A stretch of DNA of 64,000 bases from Drosophila miranda (GCF_003369915.1 NC_046673.1:11144001-11208000), one strand, 5' to 3'. Shown: positions 12,432 to 23,572, numbered from the stretch's first letter. Notes: generated by a model not told the origin, from the sequence alone. Made by a program: numbers and translations.

Positions 12432-15400
12432 CTGCAGCGAAGAAAACATTTAGCTAAGTAAACATTAAAGTGGAAATTAATTAAAATGTCTAACAATTTA
12501 GTTACAAGGTTAAAGGCACTCTCACACACAGGCGCGCACACACAGACCGGCATACATTTAATGCTCCGCATTAGTGTTTGCCTGTGCGTGTGCGTGTCGG
12601 CAAACTTTCAGCTCATTTGGGCTTTGGATCGGTTTAGTTTTTAACTGAATTCCTCGAGCAAAAGTCGCTTAAAGGGCAGCCACAATCTGCTCCCTCTCTC
12701 CCACCATCACCATCACCATCCGTGTGTCTATTATGCACACTTGCTATGCCCTTGCAAAGGATATTATGATTTCTATGTTTGCAACGAAAAGAGATAAGTA
12801 TTTATAAATGATAAGTATTTCATAAAAAGTTGTACGATTTTCCAACGAGCAAACGGGGCCCATTTGCTTAGAGTAATTTACTATTTTCAAATTCCTATCA
12901 AATCTATTGCCTAAAAATGATTTAATTCTTAAAAAACTTTTCATTACATTAAATTGTTATTCAACATTTAAGAGCAATGAAACGAGTAGATGCCCTACCA
13001 TCTCTAGAATAGATATTGTACCGCTCTGAAAACGTAAATAAATTCGAATACTTAGAACCAGAGCACGAAAAACATGCTCGACCATGCTTTCTATGCTGTC
13101 TGCTCACCGAAAGGACTGAGAGAAGCTACCCAGACTCGCTCTCTCTGCTGATCGGCGAGAGAAACAAAAGCAGCTCTCTTTCGAAGACTGTCGTTCGGTT
13201 ATCAGCAGCTGAGCAAAACGAGCCAAGTGGAAGCACTAGGTGTATGTTAGTTGCATTAAGTTTTCGTTGTTTCTTTTCTTTTTGCCTGTAAATCGCAGGT
13301 AAAGCGTAGATGAGGAAGGGTGAAAGAGGTATACACACACACATACATATATACACAAAAAAGGTCTTGTGGAAAATTTTGCTCAACGAAGTGCCTCATG
13401 AGCAAAAAGAGAACTACAAAATACTCTCGTTTGTTGATCAAAGAGCGCGTTGAGAACAAACGAATTCGAAGTATCTTTTCGATTCCGTTTTTAATCGGGT
13501 CCGCGGGCTTGCAAAATAATACCATTTTTTGCGGGCTCTGCTTACAACGCTCGAACAAACCACGTTAAGGTCCGTTCCTTATAGGTCGGATAACTATATC
13601 ACAAAGCTATAACCCATAAGGATATTAGTTTATGTGTTTCTTCTTACCTTTTAATCAGTTTCAATGTACATACATATGTATCATCATAAAAGTCAATGAA
13701 TCTGCAAGAGTATCTCAAGCTTCGGTTCTCAAAATCTCACCTTTCTCTCATGTTTGGATTGCAATTCAAATTAATATTGTTGGAGCTGCGCACACACATA
13801 AAAACACAAACACACACAGGCAGACACACCCCATTTGCAGTTAAATACAAAACTTTTCGCCCAAAGTCATCTACAATAAATAGTCTCGAGAGCTCCATGG
13901 AAAGGGGGATTGCGGGGGTTGGACAGACTAGGTGTGTGCGCCTGTGTGGGATATTCTGGGGGCAAGGGAAAGTTCATTAACTTTGTGGCAATTTTGATTT
14001 GGGGCGTAATTTAAGCTTTTGCATGGATAAGTTACTTGACTCCAGTGCACAATGATTGATGGCCGTGATTGAGTGGTTTGCTAATCTATCCGTATCAGGG
14101 AACTATCTTAGTCAACCCATGTCTATGTGTCTTTGATGCGGATTAGCCTCTGGTCATTGCCATTTATTAGTTAAACATCAGGAATCAGTGATGAAAGGGG
14201 TCATCAATCAATAAAAGCAATTAACAATGCCTGAACCAGTACATGGTTTTGATTTTTCGAGCTGCTTCAATCATTAGCTCTATCAAAGTTGATCTTGAAT
14301 CTAGGACTCAATCATTTATGATTACAATCGCTCTCACAGATATCAAACCATAATCTCTAAAACATCATTCGACCACAGATCAATCAACATTACATCCGCT
14401 ATGTTCCTTTCACGCTGAGCGTCAATTCAATCAGATGGCAATCAATCGCGCATCATTGCCAATCAATTTGGCGCTTAGTCGAATTGATTCAATTCTTTCA
14501 TTCAGCACTCACTTAGCATACACTCGACATTCATTACAGAGACAATGGTGTCACTTTATGCCCCCCACAGAAGCGGATTTATTACGGTTAACAATGGGCC
14601 AAGTATTCTTTATTAAAATACGTCCGGAGGTGTGGGCGGTTGGCCACCCTGTGGTGTGGTTGCCGTGGTTCGGGGATGCTGGCTGGTGACTGGCGGTGCC
14701 TCCAATGAATAACAAAACAACAAGACAAAAAAAGTTCATTCCTCAAACGAGGCTGTAAACATGTCGCAAATGTAAATCAAATGTATGACAGACAGAGTCT
14801 CGTGGATGGCCCCAAGGATAAGATACTTGTATTGTTCGTAAATGTTTGCAGCTCTTAGGAGGAGCTATGTATGTACATCTAGTATCTTTCAGAGAAGGAT
14901 GGATAGAGTTGGAGTACAAAAAGAGGGAGAAGGGCATAAACTTGGAGCAATTACAGCAGAGAATCCATTGAGCCGAAGGCAAACATTCAATCAAGACTGT
15001 AAATTAAATAAACGATGGCCAAAGGAAGGGCTCTGTGCCCGTACTCTGTGCCACACTCTGTCCCGGAATCTGCCCGGAATCTGTTCTCCACCCACTCGGA
15101 CTTTACTCCCACTCCGACTCCATGAATTGCACCTGTTGGCATCCTATATACTATACCCAACGTTGGCACATAAAATGTAATTATAAAGCATTCAAACATC
15201 CGCCAAGGAGATATAAACTTTGCCCAGCCAGAGGGGGAACAAAGCGGTTAAATCAAGGGGGCTGAGTGTGTAAAGAGGAGCACAGCACCCAGGACCGAGG
15301 TGCTGCTGTAGGACAAGGGGCACACAATGTAAGAGATTTAACACTTTGTGCGAACTCTTAACCGGCTTACGGAGCTGAAGAAGCCGCTGCAAGTTTTACG

Positions 15401-16164
15401 AGCTATTGCCTGGTCAGGCTGCCCATCAACATCCATATATATATCCATACATATATATGTACGTATTAAATACTATATAGGATTTATTATATACATATAT
15501 ATGCAAGGGTGTATATGTGTGTCTGTATATTTCAACGTATCTGCGCATTTTTCCACATAAAACTCAATGAAGCATCCACTGACAGGCGAGAGATAAAGAA
15601 GAAACTGGCAACGCCTGCTGCTGCTTCTGCTTTTGCCTGTGCTGTGCTCCTCTCCGTCGGCCTCCTACTGATTTCAATTTCAAAATGTACGCTCCATTGG
15701 ACAGTAAGGAACACCCATTCACCCTCCGACAGCCCGATACCCTGATACCACGATACCACACCCCAAGCGTCCAACAAAAAAGTGACATTAAAAAATGGTA
15801 GCTACTTATCAGCCCCGAGGCCCGACATCCGAACACACCAGAACAGAGAATATTTATCAAAAACCTATCGCGTTGGGCTCACGCATACGCTATGTGAAAT
15901 TCAAATTTTGAAACAGAATATAAAAAAAAAATACCAACATTCGTGTAATTTCGATTGGTTTTTCGGTTGTTCATGAAGGGAAATTTGTCTGAAAAAGACG
16001 ATGTGAAAAATGTACATTAAAATGCATGACTTTTTCCATATTTGGACGAGGCAGGGATTTTGTATTTGTTTTTTAATGCCGAAGGGAATTAAAATTGTGG
16101 AAGGTGGTTAATGATATTCCAAGAAAAAAATATATACAAAAATTGGATCAAATATCCATTCGCT
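12432..16164. other. non-coding, candidate intron with homeodomain-type motif cluster
   Basis: No gene is supported. Notable content: A/T-rich sequence 12740-13020; CA-rich microsatellites at 13325-13350 and 13790-13830; a dense run of ATCAATCA/TGATT motifs (14190-14490, listed separately); and TATATA-rich sequence 15430-15500. The segment at about 16080-16160 is homologous to 30318-30405 beyond the array. Confidence 0.5.
14190..14490. promoter_or_regulatory. homotypic cluster of ATCAAT/TGATT motifs (candidate enhancer)
   Basis: Within about 300 bp there are roughly ten ATCAATCA, CAATCA or TGATTNAT-like words on either strand, well above what surrounds it. This is the core type bound by Exd/Hox and other homeodomain proteins. 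It is a pattern only; no function is shown. Confidence 0.25.
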
Positions 16165-16289
16165 CAGTTTCAACTAGCAATGTAGCCCTGATATTAAAGT
16201 CATCACTGAATGGATTACATCAATCTCCTCATACGAGTATACTAAACGAACTCGTATAGATTAGAACATTAAAAAACTTCTCTCGATCT
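16165..16289 (+). promoter_or_regulatory. conserved upstream block of copy A
   Basis: The approximately 120 bp before the ATG at 16290 align with the same region before copy B (19577-19699). The shared blocks are ATTAAAGTCATC-CTGAAT (about 96 and 90 bp upstream of the respective ATGs) and TCATACGAGTATACT-AAC (about 50-60 bp upstream). The spacing fits a proximal promoter and short 5' UTR common to both copies. No canonical TATA box is obvious. Confidence 0.45.
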
Positions 16290-18863
16290 ATGGATAAACA
16301 AGCCAACAATTATTGCTTGGATTTTGCTCAATTCTACGAGGCCAGGAGTGCAAAAATGAAACCGGTTAGCTCATTCCTCAATGTTCCAGACATAAATCAA
16401 CGGACAAGCGACAGCAGTGAAGCAATAGACGAGGAGGTGTCACAACAGGACAAGCGCACGGCCCGAGGGATGGTAGGTGAAATATCGACTCAAGCCTATC
16501 TAGAGGAGCTAAAATGGCCAATGGAGAACCTTTCTATGCAGCAACAGCAGAAGCCTTCCATTCAGGACCAGACCCAGGCTCAGAAGCGTATGTGCGCGCA
16601 CAGATCCGGCTGTGGTATACACCGTAGCTTTCATCCAGGCGATTACCTAGCAAAACAGTCACATCAGTGCCAGAAGTATCAGAAGAATTTTAATCAGAGT
16701 CCAGGCAAGCAACAGCAGCCTTCTCAGGATCCTCAACAACAGCAGCCGAAGCAGCAGTATCTGGAACAAACATGCCAGACTCCACCCATACCGAAGCTGT
16801 GTCTTCAGACTTCATATCCGAAACTTCCTCAAGAACAGGCACAGCGTAATGACAGCCCGACAATGAAAGCATCTTCAATCAGCTCCAGCTCCGAAGCTAT
16901 GACAGTCCTATTTCGGCGTCCTTCTCGACGAAATGTTTCCTTTCTGACGGAAAATCCAGAGCCCTCCAATACAGCAGTTGGCCAACCGTCTTCATGCTTG
17001 AGCAATACGGATGAGGCGAATTTCGCTGAAAATATCGATGAACCTGAACAGAATTCTCCTCAACGCAATCAAAGCCAGAAGAGAGCACCGATAAGCAAAA
17101 CTACAGACGTCCTATCCCCACGTCCTCATCAGTACAGTCCACAAAAGCCAAAGATGCTTTGTAAGAACACGGACGTGATAGACTTTGACAAAGATTTGAA
17201 AGGACTTGATAAAAACTCATCATACAAATACATTGAATATGCCCCTAAACTGTGTCAGAGTCCACCGCATCAGACGAATCAGAATATTTTTCATAAGCAC
17301 AAACAGGAGCATTATCAAATGATGTCACCGTCACGTCCGAAGGTCGGAAAACAGCAAGCTAAGCACATCCAATTGTCGCCTCCTCATCAATACAGTTGTC
17401 TACTTGAGCCGGATAAGTGGGGCAGAGAGATTGGTGGGGAACTTCTCGCTAAGAACTCGGACATTCTTACATCAACATCCTGGAGCGGGATCTCCGAGAA
17501 GAATTGCGAAGATTCTACTGTAAAACAAAAACGATATAACAAATGCGGAAGGTGTAGTGACGAGAACGGCACGAACAGCACCTCCACGGGATCGCCCGTG
17601 ATCACTATGAAGAGCAGGGAAGAGCTGCGTTCCATGGTCCGGGACGAGCTGTGTGCCTTGGTCCGGAACGAGATTGAAATTCATTCGGTGTTCGGTGAAC
17701 TGTCTGATACTGTGGTCTCTCATTTGAAGGACTATTTGTGCGGGCTTTCAACAACTGACAATGTTCCCCCGCCCAAGAGCCAGTATAAGGATAGCCAGTG
17801 TACAAATGCACCCAAGAATTCAGCCATAGATAATGTCCTGGATACCAAGAAACAGGAGTCATATCAAACCCAAAAGAAAGCATCGTTCGGCAAAGGCATA
17901 CCCAAAGCTCAAGAAGTCCGAATGCCGCAAAATCCAGGACTAGCCAGAGAAAATTCCGGAGAGTTCCAGTCTATGAGCACACTGTACAAGAGCATGGAGT
18001 ATGTTCCTAAACAGGGTTTGCTTCAGTATCCTACTCAGCGTACGTCTCAGGATCTTATCAAGGAGCAGACACAGAAGTCGTATCGGCGCGCTTCGTATCA
18101 CAAGAACCAAAAGCAACATTCCTATCGTACCTTCAAGCTGGAGGCAAAACAGAACTCTCAACAGAAGCAGCCTCCAAATCAGCAGATCTCGGACTTTCCT
18201 CCATTCGCATGCTTCAGCGATACGCCTAAGGATGATTCCGAAGAGTCTAATTTCGAAGTGGATAAGAAGACACTCAACAAGCTCATGGAAGGTTCCCCAA
18301 AGGACAAACTCAAACACACACTGTCCGGTGACGAGCATGATGTGTTTTCCATGGCTAGTAGCAACTCGGTATCGACTTCGATCAGTGCGAAGAGCGGGGA
18401 CGAGCTGCGTGCCATGATCTGGCACGAGATGAAATTGCAGTCGGTGCTCGGTGATCAAAAATCCACGTCGTCAAAGCCGCGATATAAGGATGTAGAAGAG
18501 AATGTGTCCATCTTTTTAAACTTGAGTCAGCCCAGAGATGACGGAAATCAGGATATGAAGGAAACAATGTCCAAACATCCAAACATCGCTTCCCTCCCGA
18601 ATTCGGCCATAGATGTTAATGCGCCCACCGCTGATTCAACTAAGGGTTCAAAAACAGATGAGCTGCCACAAATCAAGTGCAGTATGAGTATAGATGATTT
18701 AGTGAACTGCAAGGTCATCACTCCCATGATCATGAAGATACACAACAGGTATATGACCTCTATGCAGGATGCGATGCAGCTCATGAAGTATCTGGAGACG
18801 ATGCCGCGCCGTGTAGGTCAGATTTACAAGGACAACATCACGTTGGAAAAGAGGAAACTCTAA
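16290..18863 (+). CDS. array copy A: intronless Gln/Lys/Ser-rich protein of unknown function (857 aa)
   Basis: A single open frame runs from the ATG at 16290 to a TAA at 18863. The start matches that of copy B (MDKQ versus MDTQ) and is preceded by a conserved upstream block. Residues 1-280 are low complexity with poly-Gln tracts (around residues 145-170). From about residue 285 (PKMLCKNTDV) to the end it is nearly identical to B and C. Two related helical motifs occur: KSREELRSMVRDELCALV at about 441 and KSGDELRAMIWHEMKLQSV at about 701. The C-terminal ~60 residues (SIDDLVNCKVITPMIMKIHN and beyond) are Met-rich, low in Gln and look helical. They are the only part that resembles a folded domain. 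No signal peptide or membrane segment is present, and I recognise no family. Unlike B and C it keeps a 30-residue stretch carrying the first motif. It is intact and plausibly expressed. Nuclear or germline roles would be guesses. Confidence 0.75.
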   Translation: MDKQANNYCLDFAQFYEARSAKMKPVSSFLNVPDINQRTSDSSEAIDEEVSQQDKRTARGMVGEISTQAYLEELKWPMENLSMQQQQKPSIQDQTQAQKRMCAHRSGCGIHRSFHPGDYLAKQSHQCQKYQKNFNQSPGKQQQPSQDPQQQQPKQQYLEQTCQTPPIPKLCLQTSYPKLPQEQAQRNDSPTMKASSISSSSEAMTVLFRRPSRRNVSFLTENPEPSNTAVGQPSSCLSNTDEANFAENIDEPEQNSPQRNQSQKRAPISKTTDVLSPRPHQYSPQKPKMLCKNTDVIDFDKDLKGLDKNSSYKYIEYAPKLCQSPPHQTNQNIFHKHKQEHYQMMSPSRPKVGKQQAKHIQLSPPHQYSCLLEPDKWGREIGGELLAKNSDILTSTSWSGISEKNCEDSTVKQKRYNKCGRCSDENGTNSTSTGSPVITMKSREELRSMVRDELCALVRNEIEIHSVFGELSDTVVSHLKDYLCGLSTTDNVPPPKSQYKDSQCTNAPKNSAIDNVLDTKKQESYQTQKKASFGKGIPKAQEVRMPQNPGLARENSGEFQSMSTLYKSMEYVPKQGLLQYPTQRTSQDLIKEQTQKSYRRASYHKNQKQHSYRTFKLEAKQNSQQKQPPNQQISDFPPFACFSDTPKDDSEESNFEVDKKTLNKLMEGSPKDKLKHTLSGDEHDVFSMASSNSVSTSISAKSGDELRAMIWHEMKLQSVLGDQKSTSSKPRYKDVEENVSIFLNLSQPRDDGNQDMKETMSKHPNIASLPNSAIDVNAPTADSTKGSKTDELPQIKCSMSIDDLVNCKVITPMIMKIHNRYMTSMQDAMQLMKYLETMPRRVGQIYKDNITLEKRKL

Positions 18864-19576
18864 AAATGATGAAAGTCACTTTTGATTCAATGATACCTCT
18901 TTATATATTTTATAATTATTGTATTAAATAAAACAAATTGCACAAAACCATGTAGAAATCTCTTTAAATTTATATTCGCGATTCGGTAAATACTTATGCC
19001 AATTAAAGGAAAATCTTGAGCGGTGTGCTGCTCTTCAGTCCTTCTTTTCAAAATATCGCCCCGCTCTCTGCCGCCTCCCACACACGATGATAATCTACAA
19101 TATTGATGAAACGACAAAAGCAAAAATACAGAACAATAGAGCATGTTCATATCTTTTTCAGAATCTGGATCAAATCGAATCAATATTATAGCTAGAACTC
19201 CCGCTCACTCGCTCTCTTTCTCTCTCTGTCACAGTATTCCTCGCGCATTGTGCGACCTCTGGCGGAGGAGAGCAAGATATAACGGCTGGTGTTGGTAGGA
19301 AAAGGGTGAGAGACAGACAGATGTAGCGTAATAAGAAACAGCAGCAGAAAAATGGAAACAGATAAAATATTCAAAAATTCTAATCAAATCGGCCATTAGG
19401 TGGAAAAGGGACAATCGAAATGCCAATTGAGGGAGATCGCCCCTCCCTACTTTAACGTACAAATCAATTCGTTCCTGACTGCCGCCTCTCACAACGTTTC
19501 CACTCATTTTGAAAATAAGAATAAAAACCCTACCACACAATACTTGACTTTTCTTGTATCATATTAATTTTCATGC
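18864..19576. other. 3' flank of copy A / A-B intergenic
   Basis: The first ~340 bp (to a pyrimidine run ending CTGTCACAG near 19240) are repeated almost identically after copies B and C. The rest is unique and separates A from the promoter of B. An AATAAA lies at 18927-18932. Relative to the other copies this flank lacks about 36 bp just after TAGCTAGAA. Confidence 0.7.
18927..18932 (+). promoter_or_regulatory. polyadenylation signal of copy A
   Basis: AATAAA lies 64 bp after the stop codon. The same hexamer follows copy C at 29734-29739. Copy B has AATAAC at this place. Confidence 0.6.
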
Positions 19577-19699
19577 TTTCAGTTTTAGCAAGCAAAGTAA
19601 TCTTGCTATTAAAGTCATCCCTGAATTGGAAAAAACTCGTCATACGAGTATACTGAACAAACAAAATCCATTGATACAGCATCAATTTCTGCTCGCTTG
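19577..19699 (+). promoter_or_regulatory. conserved upstream block of copy B
   Basis: Aligns with 16165-16289 upstream of copy A. Shared are ATTAAAGTCATC-CTGAAT near 19609 and TCATACGAGTATACT-AAC near 19640, at similar distances from the ATG. It indicates that both copies carry a homologous promoter, and that copy C, which lacks this block, does not. Confidence 0.45.
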
Positions 19700-22600
19700 A
19701 TGGATACACAAGATCACAAGTGTTGCTCAAGCGATGGCAAAAAAGAAGAAACAAGTCACAGAATTCGCTACCTATTAGAGGATGAGATGCCGCAACAGAG
19801 CAAGAAAAAGCTATGGAAGGAAGTCCGTCAGATTATTTCTCCTACCGATCTAAGAACATTGCAATGGCTTACGGAGAAAACTCCAATCCAGGAGAAGACA
19901 CGGAAACCATATCACAGATCTGTCTTAGTGCAGCGTTCCAGTGATCAAGCCGATTTTCCACCACAACAGCAGCAGCAAGACGATCGGAATCATCCTCAAC
20001 AGTCGAAGACGTATCGCAAGAATTATCAGAGTTCCGCCAAGCAGCAGCAGTTGCAAAAGAATAAGGATCGGTATCCAAGACCTTCTCCGACGCCCTTTCA
20101 GCATCATTCAGAAGAGCAGTACCCAAAGACTACGTATCAGCATCAAAATCCTTCTCAAGAGCAGCGGCAGCATTCACAACAGCCGTACGATGATCAGACT
20201 GAACAAAATCCTGCCAAAATGATGCAGTGCAAACAGCAGACGAAATACCAGAATGCTCCTACGAAGGACTATCCTCCACAGAAGCCGTCTGAAGAACAAT
20301 TCCAGCAACAGCCAGTGGACGTGAATCGGCCGTCTCCGTATCATAAATCTACAAAGAAGCATTCGCATGGGAATCGTCACACGGAAAACCAGACAGAGGA
20401 TGATCGCCAGAATCCCTCCAAGATGATGCAGCGAAATCTGCAGACAGAATACGAGAAAGCCCCTAAGATGGATCCGTATGAGGATCATACTCAGAAGCCG
20501 ACTCATAATCAGTTCAAACAGAAACCACCGGAGGAGTATCGGGTGTCTCCGTATCAAAATTCTACCAAGAAGCATTCCCATGGACGCCTTCAGAATATGC
20601 AGCACCAGATAGCCCATAAGAAGGATCCGTATGAGGATCATCCTCAGAAGCCGTGTCAAGATCAGCTCAGGCAGCAACCACCGGAGGAGCATCTGGTGTC
20701 TCCGTACCACAATTCTACAGAGAACCATTCGCATGGAAGCTCTCAGAATATGCAGCAGTCTGCACAACAGTCATCTGAAGAGCAGCCTTCTAAAAATCTT
20801 GACAACATGATGCAGAAAAATCTGCAAACGGAATACCAGAAAGCCCCTAAGAAGGAGCTGTATGAGTATCACCCTCAGAAGCCGACTCATGATCAGTTCA
20901 AGCAGAAACCACCGGAGGAGTATATGGTGCCTCCGTATCAACATTCTACCAAGAAGCATTCGCATGGACACTCTTCAAAAAAGCTATATGATGAGCAGCC
21001 TCCTAAAAATCCTGAAAAGATGATGCAGCAATGTCGGCAGACGGAATACCTGATAGCCCCTAAGAAGGATCCGTATGAGGATCATCCTCAGAAGCCATGT
21101 CAAGATCAGCTCAGGCAGCAACCACCGGAGGAGCATTTGGTGTCTCCGTACCACAATTCTACAGAGAAGCATTTGCATGAAAGCCCTCAGAATATGCAGC
21201 AGTCTGCACAACAGTCATCTGATGAGCAGCCTCCTAAAAATCCTGAATACCTGGAAGCCCCTAAGAAGGAGCCGTATGAGGATCATGCTCAGAAGCCGAC
21301 TCCTGATCAATTCAAGCTGAAACCACCGGAGGAGCATGGAGTGTCTCCGTATCACAATTCTACAGAGAACCATTCGCATGGAAGCTCTCAGAATATGCAG
21401 CACTCTTCAAGAAAGGTTTATGATGAGCAGCCTTCTAAAAATCCTGACAAGATGATGCAGCAAAATCTGCCGAAGGAATACCAGAAAGCCCCTAACAAGG
21501 ATCCGTATAAGAATCATCCCCAGAAGCCGTGTCAATATCAGCTCAGCGATGATGGTTCCCCAAAGCCAAAGATGCTTTGTAAGAACACGGACGTGATGGA
21601 CTTTGACAAAGATTTGAAAGGACTTGATAAAAACTCATCACACAAATACATGGAATATGCCCCTAAACTGTGTCAGAGTCCACCGCATCAGACGAATCGG
21701 AATATTTTTCATAAGCACAAACAGGAGCATTATCAAATGATGTCACCGTCACGTCCGAAGGTCGGAAAACAGCAAGCTAAGCACATCCAATTGTCGCCTC
21801 CTCATCAATACAGTTGTCTACTTGAGCCGGATAAGTGGGGCAGAGAGATTGGTGGGGAACTTCTCGCTAAGAACTCGGACATTCTTACATCAACATCCTT
21901 GAGCGAGATCTCCGAGAAGAATTGCGAAGATTCCACTGTAAAACAAGAACGATATAACAAATGCGGAAGGTGTAGTGACGAGAACGGCACGAACAGCACC
22001 TCCAAGGGATCGACAGTGTTCGGTGAACTGTCTGATACTGTGGTCTCTCATTTGAAGGACTATTTGTGCGGGCTGTCAACAACTGACAGTGTTCACCCGC
22101 CCAAGAGCCAGTCTAAGGATAGCCAATGTACAAATGCACCCAAGAATTCAGCCATAGATAATGTCCTGGATACCAAGAAGCAGGAGTCATATCGAACCCA
22201 AAAGAAAGCATCGTTCGGCAAAGGCATACCCAAAGCTCAAGAAGTTCTTATGCCGAATGCCAGAGAAAATTCCGGAGAGTTCCAGTCTATGAGCACACTG
22301 TACAAGAGCATGGAGTATGTTCCTAAACAGGGTTTGCTTCAGTATCCTACTCAGCGTACGTCTCAGGATCTTATCAAGGAGCAGACACAGAAGTCGTATC
22401 GGCGCGCTTCATATCACAAGAACCAAAAGCAACATTCCTATCGTACCTTCAAGCTGGAGGCAAAACAGAACTCTCAACAGAAGCAGCCTCCAAATCAGCA
22501 GATCTCGGACTTTCCTCCATTCGCATGCTTCAGCGATACGCCTAAGGATGATTCCGAAGAGTCTAATTTCGAAGTGGATAAGAAGACACTCAACAAGCTC

Positions 22601-23179
22601 ATGGAAGGTTCCCCAAAGGACAAACTCAAACACACACTGTCCGGTGACGAGCATGATGTGTTTTCCATGGCTAGTAGCAACTCGGTATCGACTTCGATCA
22701 GTGCGAAGAGCGGGGACGAGCTGCGTGCCATGATCTGGCACGAGATGAAATTGCAGTCGGTGCTCGGTGATCAAAAATCCACGTCGTCAAAGCCGCGATA
22801 TAAGGATGTAGAAGAGAATGTGTCCATCTTTTTAAACTTGAGTCAGCCCAGAGATGACGGAAATCAGGATATCAAGGAAGCAATGTCCAAACATCCAAAC
22901 ATCGCTTCCCTCCCGAATTTGGCCATAGATGTTAATGCGCCCACCACTGATTCAAGTAAGGGATCAAAAACAGATGAGCTGCCACAAATCAAGTGCAGTA
23001 TGAGTATAGATGATTTAGTGAACTGCAAGGTCATCACTCCCATGATCATGAAGATACACAACAGGTATATGACCTCTATGCAGGATGCGATGCAGCTCAT
23101 GAAGTATCTGGAGACGATGCCGCGCCTTGTCGGTCAGATTTACAAGGACAACATCAAGTTGGAAAAGAGGAAACTCTAA
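19700..23179 (+). CDS. array copy B: intronless Gln/Lys/Pro-rich repeat protein of unknown function (1159 aa)
   Basis: A single frame runs from the ATG at 19700 to the stop at 23179. I choose this ATG because it aligns with the start of copy A. The first ~170 residues are Gln-rich. Residues ~175-617 are about 6.5 tandem modules of roughly 60-75 residues, each with a DPYEDHPQKP-like core, then QQPPEEH-VSPYHNST, HSHG, QNMQ and NPEKMMQ-like segments. From PKMLCKNTDV onward it is nearly identical to copies A and C, including the KSGDELRAM motif and the SIDDLVNC C-terminal region. It lacks the 30 residues with KSREELRSM found in A. There are no membrane segments and the protein is mostly disordered by composition. 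Start, promoter block and frame are intact. The downstream hexamer is AATAAC rather than AATAAA. The family is unrecognised. Confidence 0.75.
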   Translation: MDTQDHKCCSSDGKKEETSHRIRYLLEDEMPQQSKKKLWKEVRQIISPTDLRTLQWLTEKTPIQEKTRKPYHRSVLVQRSSDQADFPPQQQQQDDRNHPQQSKTYRKNYQSSAKQQQLQKNKDRYPRPSPTPFQHHSEEQYPKTTYQHQNPSQEQRQHSQQPYDDQTEQNPAKMMQCKQQTKYQNAPTKDYPPQKPSEEQFQQQPVDVNRPSPYHKSTKKHSHGNRHTENQTEDDRQNPSKMMQRNLQTEYEKAPKMDPYEDHTQKPTHNQFKQKPPEEYRVSPYQNSTKKHSHGRLQNMQHQIAHKKDPYEDHPQKPCQDQLRQQPPEEHLVSPYHNSTENHSHGSSQNMQQSAQQSSEEQPSKNLDNMMQKNLQTEYQKAPKKELYEYHPQKPTHDQFKQKPPEEYMVPPYQHSTKKHSHGHSSKKLYDEQPPKNPEKMMQQCRQTEYLIAPKKDPYEDHPQKPCQDQLRQQPPEEHLVSPYHNSTEKHLHESPQNMQQSAQQSSDEQPPKNPEYLEAPKKEPYEDHAQKPTPDQFKLKPPEEHGVSPYHNSTENHSHGSSQNMQHSSRKVYDEQPSKNPDKMMQQNLPKEYQKAPNKDPYKNHPQKPCQYQLSDDGSPKPKMLCKNTDVMDFDKDLKGLDKNSSHKYMEYAPKLCQSPPHQTNRNIFHKHKQEHYQMMSPSRPKVGKQQAKHIQLSPPHQYSCLLEPDKWGREIGGELLAKNSDILTSTSLSEISEKNCEDSTVKQERYNKCGRCSDENGTNSTSKGSTVFGELSDTVVSHLKDYLCGLSTTDSVHPPKSQSKDSQCTNAPKNSAIDNVLDTKKQESYRTQKKASFGKGIPKAQEVLMPNARENSGEFQSMSTLYKSMEYVPKQGLLQYPTQRTSQDLIKEQTQKSYRRASYHKNQKQHSYRTFKLEAKQNSQQKQPPNQQISDFPPFACFSDTPKDDSEESNFEVDKKTLNKLMEGSPKDKLKHTLSGDEHDVFSMASSNSVSTSISAKSGDELRAMIWHEMKLQSVLGDQKSTSSKPRYKDVEENVSIFLNLSQPRDDGNQDIKEAMSKHPNIASLPNLAIDVNAPTTDSSKGSKTDELPQIKCSMSIDDLVNCKVITPMIMKIHNRYMTSMQDAMQLMKYLETMPRLVGQIYKDNIKLEKRKL
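20220..21552 (+). repeat. coding tandem modules in copy B (about 6.5 units)
   Basis: Seven successive QKP-type cores can be counted in translation (PQKPSEEQF, TQKPTHNQF, PQKPCQDQL, PQKPTHDQF, PQKPCQDQL, AQKPTPDQF, PQKPCQYQL). They are separated by similar spacers carrying SPYHNST and HSHG. The two core types (PTHDQF and PCQDQL) tend to alternate, which suggests expansion by a two-module unit. All units stay in frame. Confidence 0.8.
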
Positions 23180-23572
23180 AAATGATGAAAGTCACTTTTG
23201 ATTCTATGATACCTCTTTATATATTTTATAATTATTGCATTAAATAACAAAATTTCACAAAACCAAGTAGAAATCTCTTTTAATTTATATTCGCGATTCG
23301 GTAAATACTTATGACAATTAAAAGGAAAATCTTGGGCGGTGTGCTGGTTTTCAGTCCTTTTCAAAATATCGCCCCGCTCTCTGCCGCCTACCTCATACGA
23401 TGATAATCTACAATATTGATGAAACGACAAAAGCAAAAATACAGAACAATAGAGCATGATCATATCTTTTTCAGAATCTGGATCAAATCGAATCAATATT
23501 ATAGCTAGAATGAACCAATCCATTTGACTGCTCAACAACTCGGGCACTCCCGCTCACTCTCTCTCTGTCACA
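23180..23572. other. 3' flank of copy B, up to the duplication junction
   Basis: Matches the 3' flanks of A and C. It includes about 36 bp (TGAACCAATCCATTTGACTG and on) present after B and C but missing after A. It ends in a pyrimidine run, CTCTCTCTGTCACAG, immediately before coding sequence of copy C, and so resembles a 3' splice site. Confidence 0.65.

Noticed and set aside
11525..12461. Leu/Cys/Val-rich plus-strand frames
   Set aside because: They are complements of CAG/CAA-type triplets in the probable minus-strand 5' UTR exon.
17940..18458. minus-strand frames of 120-197 codons opposite array copies A, B and C
   Set aside because: They recur in all copies simply because the copies are identical. 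They are Leu/Arg-rich complements of Gln/Lys codons.
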